In this document: positions 1 to 7,878 of the stretch, in pieces
Layout: each line of letters starts with the position of its first letter
How positions within the stretch are numbered: the stretch's first letter is position 1
From: Streptomyces luomodiensis
GTDB taxonomy: Bacteria > Actinomycetota > Actinomycetes > Streptomycetales > Streptomycetaceae
DNA: 64,000 bases
Direction: 5' to 3'
NCBI RefSeq assembly: GCF_031679605.1
Contig: NZ_CP117522.1
Location: 6,448,001 to 6,512,000 of the forward strand
The notes under the pieces: model-generated
The model's input: the letters and a program-made list of their open reading frames with translations, nothing else
What the model was told of the DNA's origin: nothing
The model's database searches: none
Position numbers and translations under genes: made by a program

Positions 1-1
1 G

Positions 2-1444
2 ATCACCGACAGCCGACGCGCCGGCCGCGGCCGGCCGCAGCACGCCGAGCCGAAGCCCCTGCCCGTCGACCAGCCGACACCCGCCGCCGACGAAGGCCCA
101 CGCCTTCCGGGCGACGATGCGGGTGCCGCGGGTGCGGCGGGTGCGGTGGGCAACAGCGGGTCGGCGGTCGCGGCGGGTGGTGCCGGTTTGGTGGGCGAGG
201 CGGGTGCGGCTGGTCTGGCGGGTGCGGCCGACGAGGCGGGCGATGGTGGTTCGGCGGGCGGGACAGGGGCGGCGGGGCTGGCGGACGAGGCGGTCGACGG
301 CGGTCTCGCGTGCGGCGGTCTGGCGGGCGCGACGAGTCCGGCGGGCGACAGCGGGTCTGCAGGCGACAGCGGGTCGGCGGGCGACGGGCTGGGCGGGGGC
401 GGGTCCTCCGGGCACGGGCTGGGTGGGGGCCGGTCCTCCGCCGACGGGCGGGGCCGGCGTCTGCTCCATACCTCCGATCTCATCGCGTGGCGGCTCACCG
501 GCGGGCCCGTCGCCACCGACTGGAGTCACGCCCTCAAGAGCGGCTACGACGCACGCGTGGGCGAGTGGCCGGGCGAGGTCCTGGACGCGCTGGGCGTGCC
601 GTCCGCCTGGTTGCCCGCCGTCGAGCCGCCGACCACCGAAGTGGGCACGGTGTGTGCGGCCGCCGCGCGCGAAACCGGGCTGCCGGTGGGCTGTGCGGTG
701 CGCCTGGGGATGACGGACGGCTGCGCCGGGCAGATCGCCACGGGGGCCGTGCGGCCCGGTCAGTTCGTGGGCGTCCTCGGTACCACGTACGTCCTCAAGG
801 GCGTCACCCGGGAGCTGGTCGTCGACCCGGCCGGTGCGCTCTACAGCCACCGCCACCCCGACGGGTGGTGGCTGCCGGGCGGCGCGTCCAATACGGGCGG
901 CGAGGCCCTCGCGGACGTCCCCGCCGGTCGACTCGCCGCCCTCGACCGTGCTGCGGCCGCCCGCGGACCCGCGTCCGTGGTCGCCTACACCCTGCGCCGT
1001 GAGGGCGAGCGCTTCCCGTTCGTCAGCGGTGAGGCGCGCGGCTTCCTCCTGGGCACTCCGGCCGACGACGCCGACCGCCACCGCGCCGCCCTGGAGGGCG
1101 TCGCCTTCCTGGAACGCCTCGCCATCGAGCGGGTACGGGAGCTGGGCGTCGCGGTCGAGGGCCCGCTGTGGGCGGCGGGTGGCGGCAGCCGCAGCCCGGT
1201 GTGGACCCGTATCCGCGCCACCGCCCTCGGCATGCCCCTGCGCGTCGCCGACCACGCCGAAACCGCCTTCGGCGCGGCCCTCCTCGCCGCCTCCGGCAGC
1301 CTCCACCCGGACCTCGCGGCGAGCGCCGCCGCGATGGTCCGTACCGGCCGGGACATCGAGCCCGACGAGACCGAACGCGCCGCCCTCGACGCCTCGTACG
1401 CCGCCTTCACCGCCGCCCTGCGCGAGCGCGGCTGGCTGCGCTAG
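2..1444 (+). CDS. FGGY-family carbohydrate kinase, 5' end outside window, with low-complexity insert
   Basis: The frame is already open at the first bases, so the true start lies upstream. From about base 460 it reads as a sugar kinase of the xylulokinase/FGGY type, which phosphorylates a pentose or polyol with ATP in the cytoplasm. Visible motifs are LLHTSDLIAWRLTG and DWSHALKSGYD of the N-terminal domain, GMTDGCAGQIATG at the hinge, and GGASNTGGEAL and WAAGGGSRSPVW of the C-terminal domain. What is odd is bases 110-455: about 115 residues of Gly, Ala, Ser and Asp with repeats such as GDSGSA. They sit where the N-terminal kinase domain should be continuous. Substrate cannot be told. Only the C-terminal two thirds of the family is visible. 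Confidence 0.8.
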   Translation: MTDSRRAGRGRPQHAEPKPLPVDQPTPAADEGPRLPGDDAGAAGAAGAVGNSGSAVAAGGAGLVGEAGAAGLAGAADEAGDGGSAGGTGAAGLADEAVDGGLACGGLAGATSPAGDSGSAGDSGSAGDGLGGGGSSGHGLGGGRSSADGRGRRLLHTSDLIAWRLTGGPVATDWSHALKSGYDARVGEWPGEVLDALGVPSAWLPAVEPPTTEVGTVCAAAARETGLPVGCAVRLGMTDGCAGQIATGAVRPGQFVGVLGTTYVLKGVTRELVVDPAGALYSHRHPDGWWLPGGASNTGGEALADVPAGRLAALDRAAAARGPASVVAYTLRREGERFPFVSGEARGFLLGTPADDADRHRAALEGVAFLERLAIERVRELGVAVEGPLWAAGGGSRSPVWTRIRATALGMPLRVADHAETAFGAALLAASGSLHPDLAASAAAMVRTGRDIEPDETERAALDASYAAFTAALRERGWLR

Positions 1445-1459
1445 GCGCCCGGTCCGCCG

Positions 1460-1966
1460 TCAGAGCTCCACGGTGAACGCCCAGAGCGTCAGGTCCAGGT
1501 CCGCTATCGGCGCCCAGTCACGCTCCGGCGCCCGGACGAAGCCGAGTCGTCCGTACAGCCGGTGGGCGGTGGTCATCGACTGCTGGCTGCTGATCACGAT
1601 CCGCTCGAGGCCCAGCTCCCGCCCCCGGTCCAGACAGGCCCGCACCAGCGCCTCGGCCGCGCCGCGCCGCCGCGACTCGGGGCGGACGGCCAGCATCCGG
1701 AACTCGCCCTCGCCGGGCCGGGCCAGCTCCGCGTACGCCCCGCCGTGCACCGCGAACGCCACGGCGCCCAGCACCTCATCGCTCGCCCCGTCCGCCGCGA
1801 CCAGCAGCTCGGCCTGCTCGGCCCGGCGCCGGGCGTCGCGCAGTGTGGCCAGGTACGGATCGCTGTCCCCGAAGTCCAGCAGCCCGTCATCGAGGTAGGC
1901 CCGCGCGGTGAGCTCCCCGATGTCGTCCAGCTCCTCGTCCCGCGCGTGCCTGATCGTGATGTCCAT
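1460..1966 (-). CDS. GNAT-family N-acetyltransferase
   Basis: A 168-residue GCN5-related acetyltransferase, which transfers acetyl from acetyl-CoA to an unknown amine. The acetyl-CoA loop is seen as MLAVRPESRRRGAAEAL (R-x-x-G/A type), followed by SSQQSMTTAHRLYGRLGF, the usual motif B with the Tyr general acid. The start at MDITIRHA is chosen because homologues begin their first strand there. A GTG/ATG six codons upstream (1984) is possible. It converges on the kinase gene with a 15-base gap. The substrate is not inferable. Confidence 0.8.
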   Translation of the reverse strand: MDITIRHARDEELDDIGELTARAYLDDGLLDFGDSDPYLATLRDARRRAEQAELLVAADGASDEVLGAVAFAVHGGAYAELARPGEGEFRMLAVRPESRRRGAAEALVRACLDRGRELGLERIVISSQQSMTTAHRLYGRLGFVRAPERDWAPIADLDLTLWAFTVEL

Positions 1967-2020
1967 GCCCGCAGTGTGCCGCACACCACCGACAGCCGGG
2001 CCGCCGTGCCGTCGGCGTCA

Positions 2021-2179
2021 TCACTGGGTGACGGTGGTGATCACTCCGGTGGAACCCGCGCGCCGGTTGGCCGCCTCGGCTTCCTGGTAGGTGACGTATC
2101 GCCGGACCGTGCCGTCCGGCAGCGTCAGTTGGTAGACGACGACGGTGTGAGGTGTTCCGCCACCACAGTTGCAGGCCAT
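2021..2179 (-). CDS. small Cys/Gly-headed protein of phage type (DUF7196-like)
   Basis: A 52-residue protein starting MACNCGGG and continuing with a short two-strand domain (VVVYQLTLPDGTVRRYV, then YQEAEAANRRA). The start is set by GGAAAGGAA nine bases upstream. Small proteins with this Cys-x-Cys-Gly head and a C-terminal 'TYQEAEAANRR' segment are common in actinobacteriophage structural regions, so a phage origin is likely. That family assignment is from memory. It follows the DUF1360-like gene on the same strand with a 44-base gap, so the two probably form one transcript. Function unknown. Confidence 0.6.
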   Translation of the reverse strand: MACNCGGGTPHTVVVYQLTLPDGTVRRYVTYQEAEAANRRAGSTGVITTVTQ

Positions 2180-2223
2180 GGCTGTCTGTTCCTTTCCTGA
2201 AGCGCGCCCTGTCGGGGCCGGTG

Positions 2224-2511
2224 TCAGTCCAGCCACCGCGAGGCGACGCCCGTGAGGTAGGAGAGCGTCAGGGCGGCGGCCGGCAGCTGGAACCAGGCGG
2301 TGGTGTCCAGCAATGTCGCGTACACGGCCGTGGCACCGGCGACCCATGTGCTGGTGCACCAACCGCAGTTGACCAGGTAGGCGGGGCGTGAGTCGTCACC
2401 GAAGCGGTCGGCGACCCAGCATCTGAAGCCCGCCGCCAGCGTGTCCTTGGTGATGAAGCGGGTGATCCGGCAGGTGGTGCCGAGGGCGAGGAGGAACGCT
2501 GCGAGGCTCAC
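2224..2511 (-). CDS. DUF1360-like small membrane protein
   Basis: A 95-residue protein starting at a GTG with a good site (GGGGAGGG, about 8 bases upstream). It has a hydrophobic N-terminus (SLAAFLLALGTTCRITRFIT), a central Cys pair in NCGWCTSTWVAGA, and a second hydrophobic stretch near the C-terminus. The R-x-T-R-x-I/V-x-x-D plus C-x-W/P-C-x-S/G-x-W-V pattern is that of DUF1360, membrane proteins found in phages and spore-formers. It is probably co-transcribed with the Cys/Gly-headed gene downstream. Function is unknown; a holin-like role is a guess. Confidence 0.6.
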   Translation of the reverse strand: MSLAAFLLALGTTCRITRFITKDTLAAGFRCWVADRFGDDSRPAYLVNCGWCTSTWVAGATAVYATLLDTTAWFQLPAAALTLSYLTGVASRWLD

Positions 2512-2910
2512 GGGATCGTTCCCTCCCCGGCCGGTCGTACGAGGGGTCGGCACTGCCGATACCACCCATTACAAGCGCGTCGCCGGGTCCGCCGGTATGC
2601 GCCAAACGAGTGATGGGCGCCTTGAGGGGCTTGAGCGACGCCGATATGCGTGGATAACTGGAAAGTGGCCGCGCCAGGCTGCCTCATACCTCGCCGGCCA
2701 CCCCAGGAGCCGGGCGTTCCGCCCCGTCGCTCCGCCTTCACCGCGCACCGCTCCCGCGCCCCGGCCGGCCGCCGGCAGCTCTCCGTTCCTCCGGCGCCGG
2801 TCTGCCTCAACCGCGCGGTGGCGATGAGGCGTTCACCAGCAGTGGCCCATGGCGTCGGCCTGCCGTCGGCGTCGCACAGGGCATCCGACCCTTCCCCAGG
2901 AGGACCGACC
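2512..2910. promoter_or_regulatory. divergent intergenic region
   Basis: About 400 bases between the DUF1360-like gene (leftward) and the IPT/TIG gene (rightward). It must hold both promoters. I see no convincing -35/-10 pair, gene or long palindrome in it. An in-frame extension of the IPT gene runs back to 2650, but it is Arg/Pro-rich and lacks a ribosome binding site. Confidence 0.4.
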
Positions 2911-3840
2911 ATGACCTCGACCGCACTCGCAGCCGCCACCCCGACCGCGGGCTACTGGCCACCGACCCCGGTGGGGCCGCCGACGCTGCTCGCCCTGGTC
3001 CCCGACTCGGGGCCCGCCGCCGGTGGGAACTACGTCCGGCTGTTCGGGCAGAACCTGCGTGGTGTCACCGGTGTGTCCTTCGGCGGCACCGCCGCCACCA
3101 TCGTCTACCAGGACTACCCCGGCGGGGGTTGGGGCGACGGGGGCGGTTGGGGCGGCGGGGGTGGCTGGGGTGGCGGCGGCTGGCCCGGTGGCGGCGGCAG
3201 TCCCGGCTACGACGTCATCGTGGTGATAGCCCCGCCGCATACGGCCGGGACCGTCCAGGTCACCGTCACCACCGGCGCCGGCACCAGCAACTCCCTGCCG
3301 TACACCTACGTGGCGCCGCCCCCGCCCGCCGCCGTCTCCATCACCCCGGCCGTGGGCCCGACCACCGGCGGCACCGTGTACGTGATCAACGGCACCAATC
3401 TGACCGGCGTCACCAGCGTCACCTTCGGCGGGAACGCCTCGAACATCCTGGCCATCAACCCCGCCGGCACCAGCCTGGTCGGCGTCTCCCCGGCGGGTCC
3501 GCCCGCAGGTGGCAACGTCACCGTCGCGGTCACCGGACCCGGCGGCACCAGCACCATTCCCGGCGGCTTCACCTACTTCGTCGCGCCGCCCCCGCCGGTG
3601 CCCACCGCCATCAATCCCGCCACCGGGTCCGTGGCCGGCGGTACCGCGTTCACCATCACCGGCACCAACCTCGGTGGCGTCCTGGGCGTGCTGTTCAACG
3701 GCGCTCCCGCCACCGGCGTGACCGCCACCGCCACCACGGTCACCGGCATCACCCCGCCCGGGACGGCCGGCAACGCGACCGTCACCCTGGTGACGGCCTT
3801 CGGCACCGCCACCGTCCCCGGCGGCTTCACCTACGTCTGA
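2911..3840 (+). CDS. three-domain IPT/TIG repeat protein with Gly/Trp-rich insert
   Basis: A 309-residue protein made of three immunoglobulin-like IPT/TIG domains, each with the signature P-x-x-G-x-x-x-GG-x-x-x-x-x-x-G-x-N-L (residues about 28-140, 145-225, 230-309). The repeats end in recognisable P-x-x-Y-T-Y-V or GGFTYV strands. The first domain is broken by about 27 residues of Gly/Trp repeats (GGGWG units, bases 3120-3210). There is no signal peptide. Start is set by CAGGAGGACC eight bases upstream. Such domains occur in phage tail-associated and cell-surface adhesive proteins. With the two phage-type genes divergent beside it, a captured phage cassette is likely. Confidence 0.75.
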   Translation: MTSTALAAATPTAGYWPPTPVGPPTLLALVPDSGPAAGGNYVRLFGQNLRGVTGVSFGGTAATIVYQDYPGGGWGDGGGWGGGGGWGGGGWPGGGGSPGYDVIVVIAPPHTAGTVQVTVTTGAGTSNSLPYTYVAPPPPAAVSITPAVGPTTGGTVYVINGTNLTGVTSVTFGGNASNILAINPAGTSLVGVSPAGPPAGGNVTVAVTGPGGTSTIPGGFTYFVAPPPPVPTAINPATGSVAGGTAFTITGTNLGGVLGVLFNGAPATGVTATATTVTGITPPGTAGNATVTLVTAFGTATVPGGFTYV

Positions 3841-3868
3841 CCGATCACGTCCGACCGACCCACCGCGG

Positions 3869-3904
3869 CGGTCACCGGGCCTCGTTCCCACGGCCCGGTG
3901 ACCG
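3869..3904 (+). terminator. hairpin after IPT/TIG gene
   Basis: A 13-base perfect stem (CGGTCACCGGGCC / GGCCCGGTGACCG) with a 10-base loop, 29 bases after the stop. There is no T-run, as is usual for Streptomyces hairpin terminators. Confidence 0.7.
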
Positions 3905-3972
3905 TCCGTCGGCGCCCAGGACATCCCCACTACGACGACGATCCCCTGCGCTGACAGCCGAGTGGTTGTCCC

Positions 3973-4851
3973 TCACCGCAGCGCCGCGACCTGCTGGGCA
4001 GCCCTACGGCCGTCGTCCAGGCCGATCTGGGCGGCGCGGGGGCGCAGTCGTTGGTCGAGAAGTTCTCCGGCGACTTCGGTGAAGTCCGGGCCGTCGGTGA
4101 TCCTCACGATGCGTAGTCCCTGTCGTTCGAGCTCGTCGAGTTCCGCGTCTTCGGCCATGTTGGCGAGTGCTCCCGCGCGAGGGCCGATGAAGATGAAGGC
4201 GTCGAGGTTCTTCTCCTTGGCCAGTGCGGCGGCGCTGGGGAGGCGGGGGGCGTCGCAGTAATGGGCGCCGTCGAATGGGACCGGTGGCAAGAAGCCGGGT
4301 ACGGCGCAGGATGAAGCGACGGCTGCGGGCAGATCGATGCCGTCGCTTCGCGTCCACAACACGGTCTCGCCGGTTTCACAGCGCACGCTGGTGATGCGCA
4401 GGTCCCCCTCCGGCCAGACGGAAAGCGGCAGTACGGACCGCCACAGGTGCATGGCCGCGTCGTGGTCCAGGTCGCGTGCGGCGGTCATGGCGAGATGGCC
4501 GATGGCGCGCGCTCGCTCGATGCTCGGCCCTTCGGGGGAGAGCATCAAGCGCATGATGTCCGGTGGAACCGCGCTGGTGCCGCCGCTGGTGTCAGTGGTG
4601 GTGCCGGAGGTTGGTTCGGGCACCGGTGCCAGTGACGTGAGCAGGGCGCCGCTTTGTTCGGCGCGGGCGCGCTCGACCAGGTCGACGCCGCCCATCGCCA
4701 TCGCCGCGACGTAGGCGCCGGCCGATGTGCCAACGGCGACCGAGCAGGCCGAGAGGGTGAATCCCGCGTGCTGGCGCAGGGCGGCGAGTACACCGGTCTC
4801 CCAGGCGATGCCGACCCAGCCGCCTCCGCCGAGGATCAGTCCGGTGTTCAT
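3973..4851 (-). CDS. patatin-like phospholipase
   Basis: A 292-residue patatin-family serine hydrolase (lipid acyl hydrolase, cytoplasmic or membrane-associated). It has the oxyanion loop GGGGWVG at residues 8-14 and the nucleophile elbow GTSAG with Ser43. The Asp of the Ser-Asp dyad appears at Asp200 in HYCDAPRL; the usual Asp-Gly is Asp-Ala here. Start ATG 4851 is preferred over TTG 4857 because AAGGAG lies six bases before it. It is the last gene of the leftward SnoaL-SDR-patatin run (71-base gap after the SDR). Substrate unknown. Confidence 0.8.
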   Translation of the reverse strand: MNTGLILGGGGWVGIAWETGVLAALRQHAGFTLSACSVAVGTSAGAYVAAMAMGGVDLVERARAEQSGALLTSLAPVPEPTSGTTTDTSGGTSAVPPDIMRLMLSPEGPSIERARAIGHLAMTAARDLDHDAAMHLWRSVLPLSVWPEGDLRITSVRCETGETVLWTRSDGIDLPAAVASSCAVPGFLPPVPFDGAHYCDAPRLPSAAALAKEKNLDAFIFIGPRAGALANMAEDAELDELERQGLRIVRITDGPDFTEVAGELLDQRLRPRAAQIGLDDGRRAAQQVAALR

Positions 4852-4921
4852 GTGCAACTCCTTGCGTGGGTGGGGTGTTGGCCGAGGGGCATGTGCTCCC
4901 CACGTGCCAACTGTTGGGGGT

Positions 4922-5848
4922 CTACGGGGCTGTTTCGGTGCCGGGGTCGAAGGGGACGCCGGTGAGCTGTTCGCTCACCGTCCACAGCCGCCTGGTCTCA
5001 TCGGTGTCGTTGACGCCTTTGGGGAGCTTGGCGAGTTTGGGGGTGCCGGAGGTCTGGTCGCGTCCGGCCGGGCCGATGAATTGTCCGGAGCTGACGTGCG
5101 TACTGGTCGCTGCGTACAGGAGGGGCCAGGCGGCACCGTCGGCCGATCCCATGAACAGGCGCGCGGCGACCGGGGTGACGATGCGGCTCAGTGTCCCGGT
5201 GCCGTGCTGCTGCAGTCCGGTCATCGCCGATCCCGGGTGGACGACGAGTGCCGCGAGGCGGTTGTGTGTGGTCCGGCGGGCGAGTTCGAGGGTGTAGACG
5301 ATGTTGGCGTGCTTGGACTTCGCGTAGGCGCCCATGGCGCGGTAGCTCTTCTCGCTCATCAGGTCGTCGAGTCTGCCCATCGGCCATCGTGCGGCGATGG
5401 CGCTGACGGTGATCACGCGCGGTGCGGCGGAGCGGCGTACGGCGGGCCAGACCTGGGCGTCGAAGGCGAAGTGGCCCAGGTGGTTGGTGCCGACCGTCAT
5501 CTCGAAACCGTCGCGTGTCAGCTGCCGCTCGGGCAGGTTCATCACGCCGGCGTTGTTGAACAGCAGGTCGATCGTCTCGGTCTCGGCGATGCGAGTGGCG
5601 GCGTCACGGATGGAGGAGAGGTCGGCGAGGTCGAGCCGCAGTGTGTCGGTCCGGGCCCCGGGTGCGGCGGCGCGCACGGTCTGGGCGGCCTGATCCAGTG
5701 TGGTCTGGCTGCGTCCCGCCAGGATGACGCGGGCGCCGTGCCGGGCCAGGACGCGCGCGGTCTCCAGCCCGATTCCGCTGCTCCCGCCGGTGATCAGCGC
5801 GGTGCGGCCGCTCTGGTCGGGGATGTCGTCAGGCGTCCAGTGGTTCAT
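4922..5848 (-). CDS. short-chain dehydrogenase/reductase
   Basis: A 308-residue classical SDR similar to the retinol-dehydrogenase/WW-oxidoreductase branch. It carries the cofactor loop TGGSSGIGLE near residue 20, NNAGVMN, catalytic Ser in VITVSAIAA, and YAKSK (Tyr-x-x-x-Lys). Arg after the Gly-rich loop (LAGRSQ) suggests NADPH. Start is supported by GAGAGG eight bases upstream. It is separated by 41 bases from the SnoaL-like gene and by 71 from the patatin gene. The three are probably one operon controlled by the divergent TetR at 6519. Substrate not known. Confidence 0.85.
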   Translation of the reverse strand: MNHWTPDDIPDQSGRTALITGGSSGIGLETARVLARHGARVILAGRSQTTLDQAAQTVRAAAPGARTDTLRLDLADLSSIRDAATRIAETETIDLLFNNAGVMNLPERQLTRDGFEMTVGTNHLGHFAFDAQVWPAVRRSAAPRVITVSAIAARWPMGRLDDLMSEKSYRAMGAYAKSKHANIVYTLELARRTTHNRLAALVVHPGSAMTGLQQHGTGTLSRIVTPVAARLFMGSADGAAWPLLYAATSTHVSSGQFIGPAGRDQTSGTPKLAKLPKGVNDTDETRRLWTVSEQLTGVPFDPGTETAP

Positions 5849-5889
5849 CGCTGTGCCTCTCTGCCGGTTCGTTGTGTCCTGTGCGCGGG

Positions 5890-6333
5890 TCATCCGGCGC
5901 TCGGAAGGGTCGTGATGCCGAGTTGGAGAAGCAGTCCGAGGATGTCCTCGGTGAAGGTGGCTTCGGCGATCTTGTGGTTTTTGATGCGGTACACGCCGGT
6001 GCCCAGCCATTGGGCGTACTTGCCGGTGGGAGCGGTGCCCATGAATGCGCCGGTGTGGGTGCCGCTGTTGGTGAACAGCAGCACGACGGTGTCGCCCTGC
6101 GCGACGGCCTGGATGACGTCCAGGCGCATGCCGGTGAAGGCGCCGGCGGCGTTGGCCGCCATGAAGTTCTTGTAGGCGTCGATGCCGTGGTACTCGCCCA
6201 GGCTGCCGCCGCGCCAGATCATGTCGTCGGCCCAGAGCTCGTCGATCGTGTCGAGGTTGCCTCCGTTGACGACTTCGTCGACGAAGCGCCTGACGACCGC
6301 GATGTTCGCTTCGGTGCTTGAGGCGGGGCTCAT
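5890..6333 (-). CDS. SnoaL-like / NTF2-fold protein
   Basis: A 147-residue single-domain protein of the SnoaL/ester-cyclase type: NIAVVRRFVDEVVNGGNLD, then DELWADDMIW, then EYHGIDAYKNFMAA, and a C-terminal Y-R-I-x-x-x-K-I-A-E. The fold may act as cyclase, isomerase, hydrolase or simple binding protein. The ATG is the first in a stretch upstream of which the coding character ends. It is the promoter-proximal gene of the leftward operon with the SDR and patatin. The operators at 6375-6506 lie just upstream. Confidence 0.75.
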   Translation of the reverse strand: MSPASSTEANIAVVRRFVDEVVNGGNLDTIDELWADDMIWRGGSLGEYHGIDAYKNFMAANAAGAFTGMRLDVIQAVAQGDTVVLLFTNSGTHTGAFMGTAPTGKYAQWLGTGVYRIKNHKIAEATFTEDILGLLLQLGITTLPSAG

Positions 6334-6374
6334 AGTGTTCTCGCTTTCAGGGGGTGCTGTGGCAGCCCCATGCA

Positions 6375-6392
6375 TAAGTAGAAAGCTACTTA
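6375..6392. promoter_or_regulatory. palindrome, likely TetR operator
   Basis: TAAGTAG-aaag-CTACTTA is a perfect 7+7 inverted repeat about 40 bases upstream of the SnoaL-like start, in the divergent region shared with the TetR gene at 6519. Its position fits an operator or an overlapping promoter element. Confidence 0.5.
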
Positions 6393-6471
6393 CATTGCTG
6401 CATGAAGCGGTCCGGCCGGCGGCCGGATGCCTGGCCCAGGCGGTCTTCCGTGGCGCGTCGCCAACGTAAGG

Positions 6472-6506
6472 GACCGGTGGTCTGATGTCAAAAGACCGGC
6501 AGTCTG
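6472..6506. promoter_or_regulatory. direct repeat of a 13-base palindromic motif
   Basis: GACCGGTGGTCTG (6472) and GACCGGCAGTCTG (6494) are two copies 22 bases apart. Each contains a GACC/GGTC-like inverted core, and the second ends 12 bases before the TetR start codon. This is the pattern expected for autoregulation. Confidence 0.5.
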
Positions 6507-6518
6507 TAATGTGGAGGC

Positions 6519-7193
6519 ATGGCGAACTTCCAGCGTGCCCGCAGTGAGGAGCAGCGCGAGATCCGGCGCCAGGCAGTGCTGGACACCACCGCAACCATGC
6601 TCGAGGAGATGCCCGCCGGTGCCGTCAGCCTCAATGAACTGAGCCGCCGTGTCGGACTGGCGAAGTCCAACGTGCTGCGCTACTTCGAATCCCGCGAAGC
6701 GATCCTGCTGGAGCTGCTGGACCGCGCCTGGCGGCAGTGGATCGCCGACCTGCCCGCCCTCCTCGACGCCGGCATCGACCAGGCGGCGCCCGTGGACCGG
6801 CGCACGGAGCAGTTCGCCACCGTCGTGGCCCGCTCCCTCGCCGAGCGCCGGGTTCTGTGCGACCTGCTGAGCGCACAGGCGGGCGTGCTGGAGCACAACG
6901 TCTCCGCCGAGGTGGCCGCCCGCTACAAGCGCGCGGCCGTGGCCAACGTCGTCGCCATCGCCACGCTGACCGGCCGCTACCTGCCCGAACTGGGCGAGGA
7001 CGCCCCGCAGCTGACCGCAGCCATGATCATGGCGATCGGTGCCGTATGGACGCACGCCCGCCCCTCCGAGGCGATGCTCGCCGCCTACCAGGCCGACCCG
7101 TCACTCACCGCGTTCAAGCTGGACTTCGTCACCGCCCTGCAAGACATGCTGGCCACCCTCACCGTAGGCACCATCGCCCGCACCTCCTGTTGA
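6519..7193 (+). CDS. TetR-family transcriptional regulator
   Basis: A 224-residue regulator. The helix-turn-helix is VSLNELSRRVGLAKSNVLRY at about residues 36-56, followed by FESREAILLELL. The C-terminal half is helical and resembles TetR proteins of the short-chain dehydrogenase-linked group. It is divergent from the SnoaL-SDR-patatin genes with 185 bases between, which contain two candidate operators, so it probably represses them and itself. GTGGAGG lies very close to the ATG. Ligand unknown. Confidence 0.85.
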   Translation: MANFQRARSEEQREIRRQAVLDTTATMLEEMPAGAVSLNELSRRVGLAKSNVLRYFESREAILLELLDRAWRQWIADLPALLDAGIDQAAPVDRRTEQFATVVARSLAERRVLCDLLSAQAGVLEHNVSAEVAARYKRAAVANVVAIATLTGRYLPELGEDAPQLTAAMIMAIGAVWTHARPSEAMLAAYQADPSLTAFKLDFVTALQDMLATLTVGTIARTSC

Positions 7194-7256
7194 CCCACCC
7201 ATGGTGGAGCGACGTTGCGGACAACACGGCCGTCAACCGCCTCGCGGCCCAGGCCG

Positions 7257-7811
7257 TCACAGAGCGGTGAGGGCGCGCACCGTCGCCACGATCGCGCGAC
7301 GCCGCACGTCGTGCGCCGTGCCGGGCTCGGGCACCGGGGACGCGTCCGAGCCCAGCAGGGAGAGGTGCACCACCAGGGCCAGCAGTTCCTCGGCCGGCAG
7401 GGCCCGCGTGGTCCGCCCTGCCTCCTGGGCCGCCACCAGCTTGCGGACCTTCTCGCCCTGGGCTGCGACGATGCGTTCGGGGAGCTGGGTTGTCGCCCGC
7501 TCGAGCCGGTACCAGGCGGCCAGCCGGACCACCTTGGGGTGGGCCTGGTGGTGATCGAAGAGCGCGCCGGCGTACTCCGCGAGATCCTCGGGCGTGATCG
7601 GAACGGCATCGACCGACTCGGCCGCGAGCTCGCTGAACACCGCGTCGAACAGCCTGAGTTTGTTGCCGAAGTACCGGTACAAGAGCGCGCTGTTGACCCC
7701 CGAGGCGCCGACGATCCGCTCCACACGGGCGCCCGCGATACCGTGCTCGGCGAACTCCTCACCGGCTGCTTCCAGCAGGCGTCGCCTGGTCTCTCGAGCG
7801 TTTCGTGCCAT
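7257..7811 (-). CDS. TetR-family transcriptional regulator
   Basis: A 184-residue repressor. The N-terminal domain TRRRLLEAAGEEFAEHG and HTH VERIVGASGVNSALLYRYFG are typical, and the C-terminal domain resembles the TetR_C group with HHQAHPKVVRLAAWYRLE. It converges on the TetR at 6519 with 63 bases between. Its own upstream region holds only the remnant esterase, which may once have been its target. Confidence 0.85.
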   Translation of the reverse strand: MARNARETRRRLLEAAGEEFAEHGIAGARVERIVGASGVNSALLYRYFGNKLRLFDAVFSELAAESVDAVPITPEDLAEYAGALFDHHQAHPKVVRLAAWYRLERATTQLPERIVAAQGEKVRKLVAAQEAGRTTRALPAEELLALVVHLSLLGSDASPVPEPGTAHDVRRRAIVATVRALTAL

Positions 7812-7878
7812 GCCGCCATCCTAAGGAGGCCCCCCGAAGGGCGGTCTCGCGCAGGCCCGTCAGCCACGCGCGAGCTGA

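Noticed and set aside
6362..6372. Upstream ATG-like starts for the SnoaL gene running to 6594
   Set aside because: The extension is Cys/Ser/Pro-rich, passes through the divergent operators and overlaps the TetR start.
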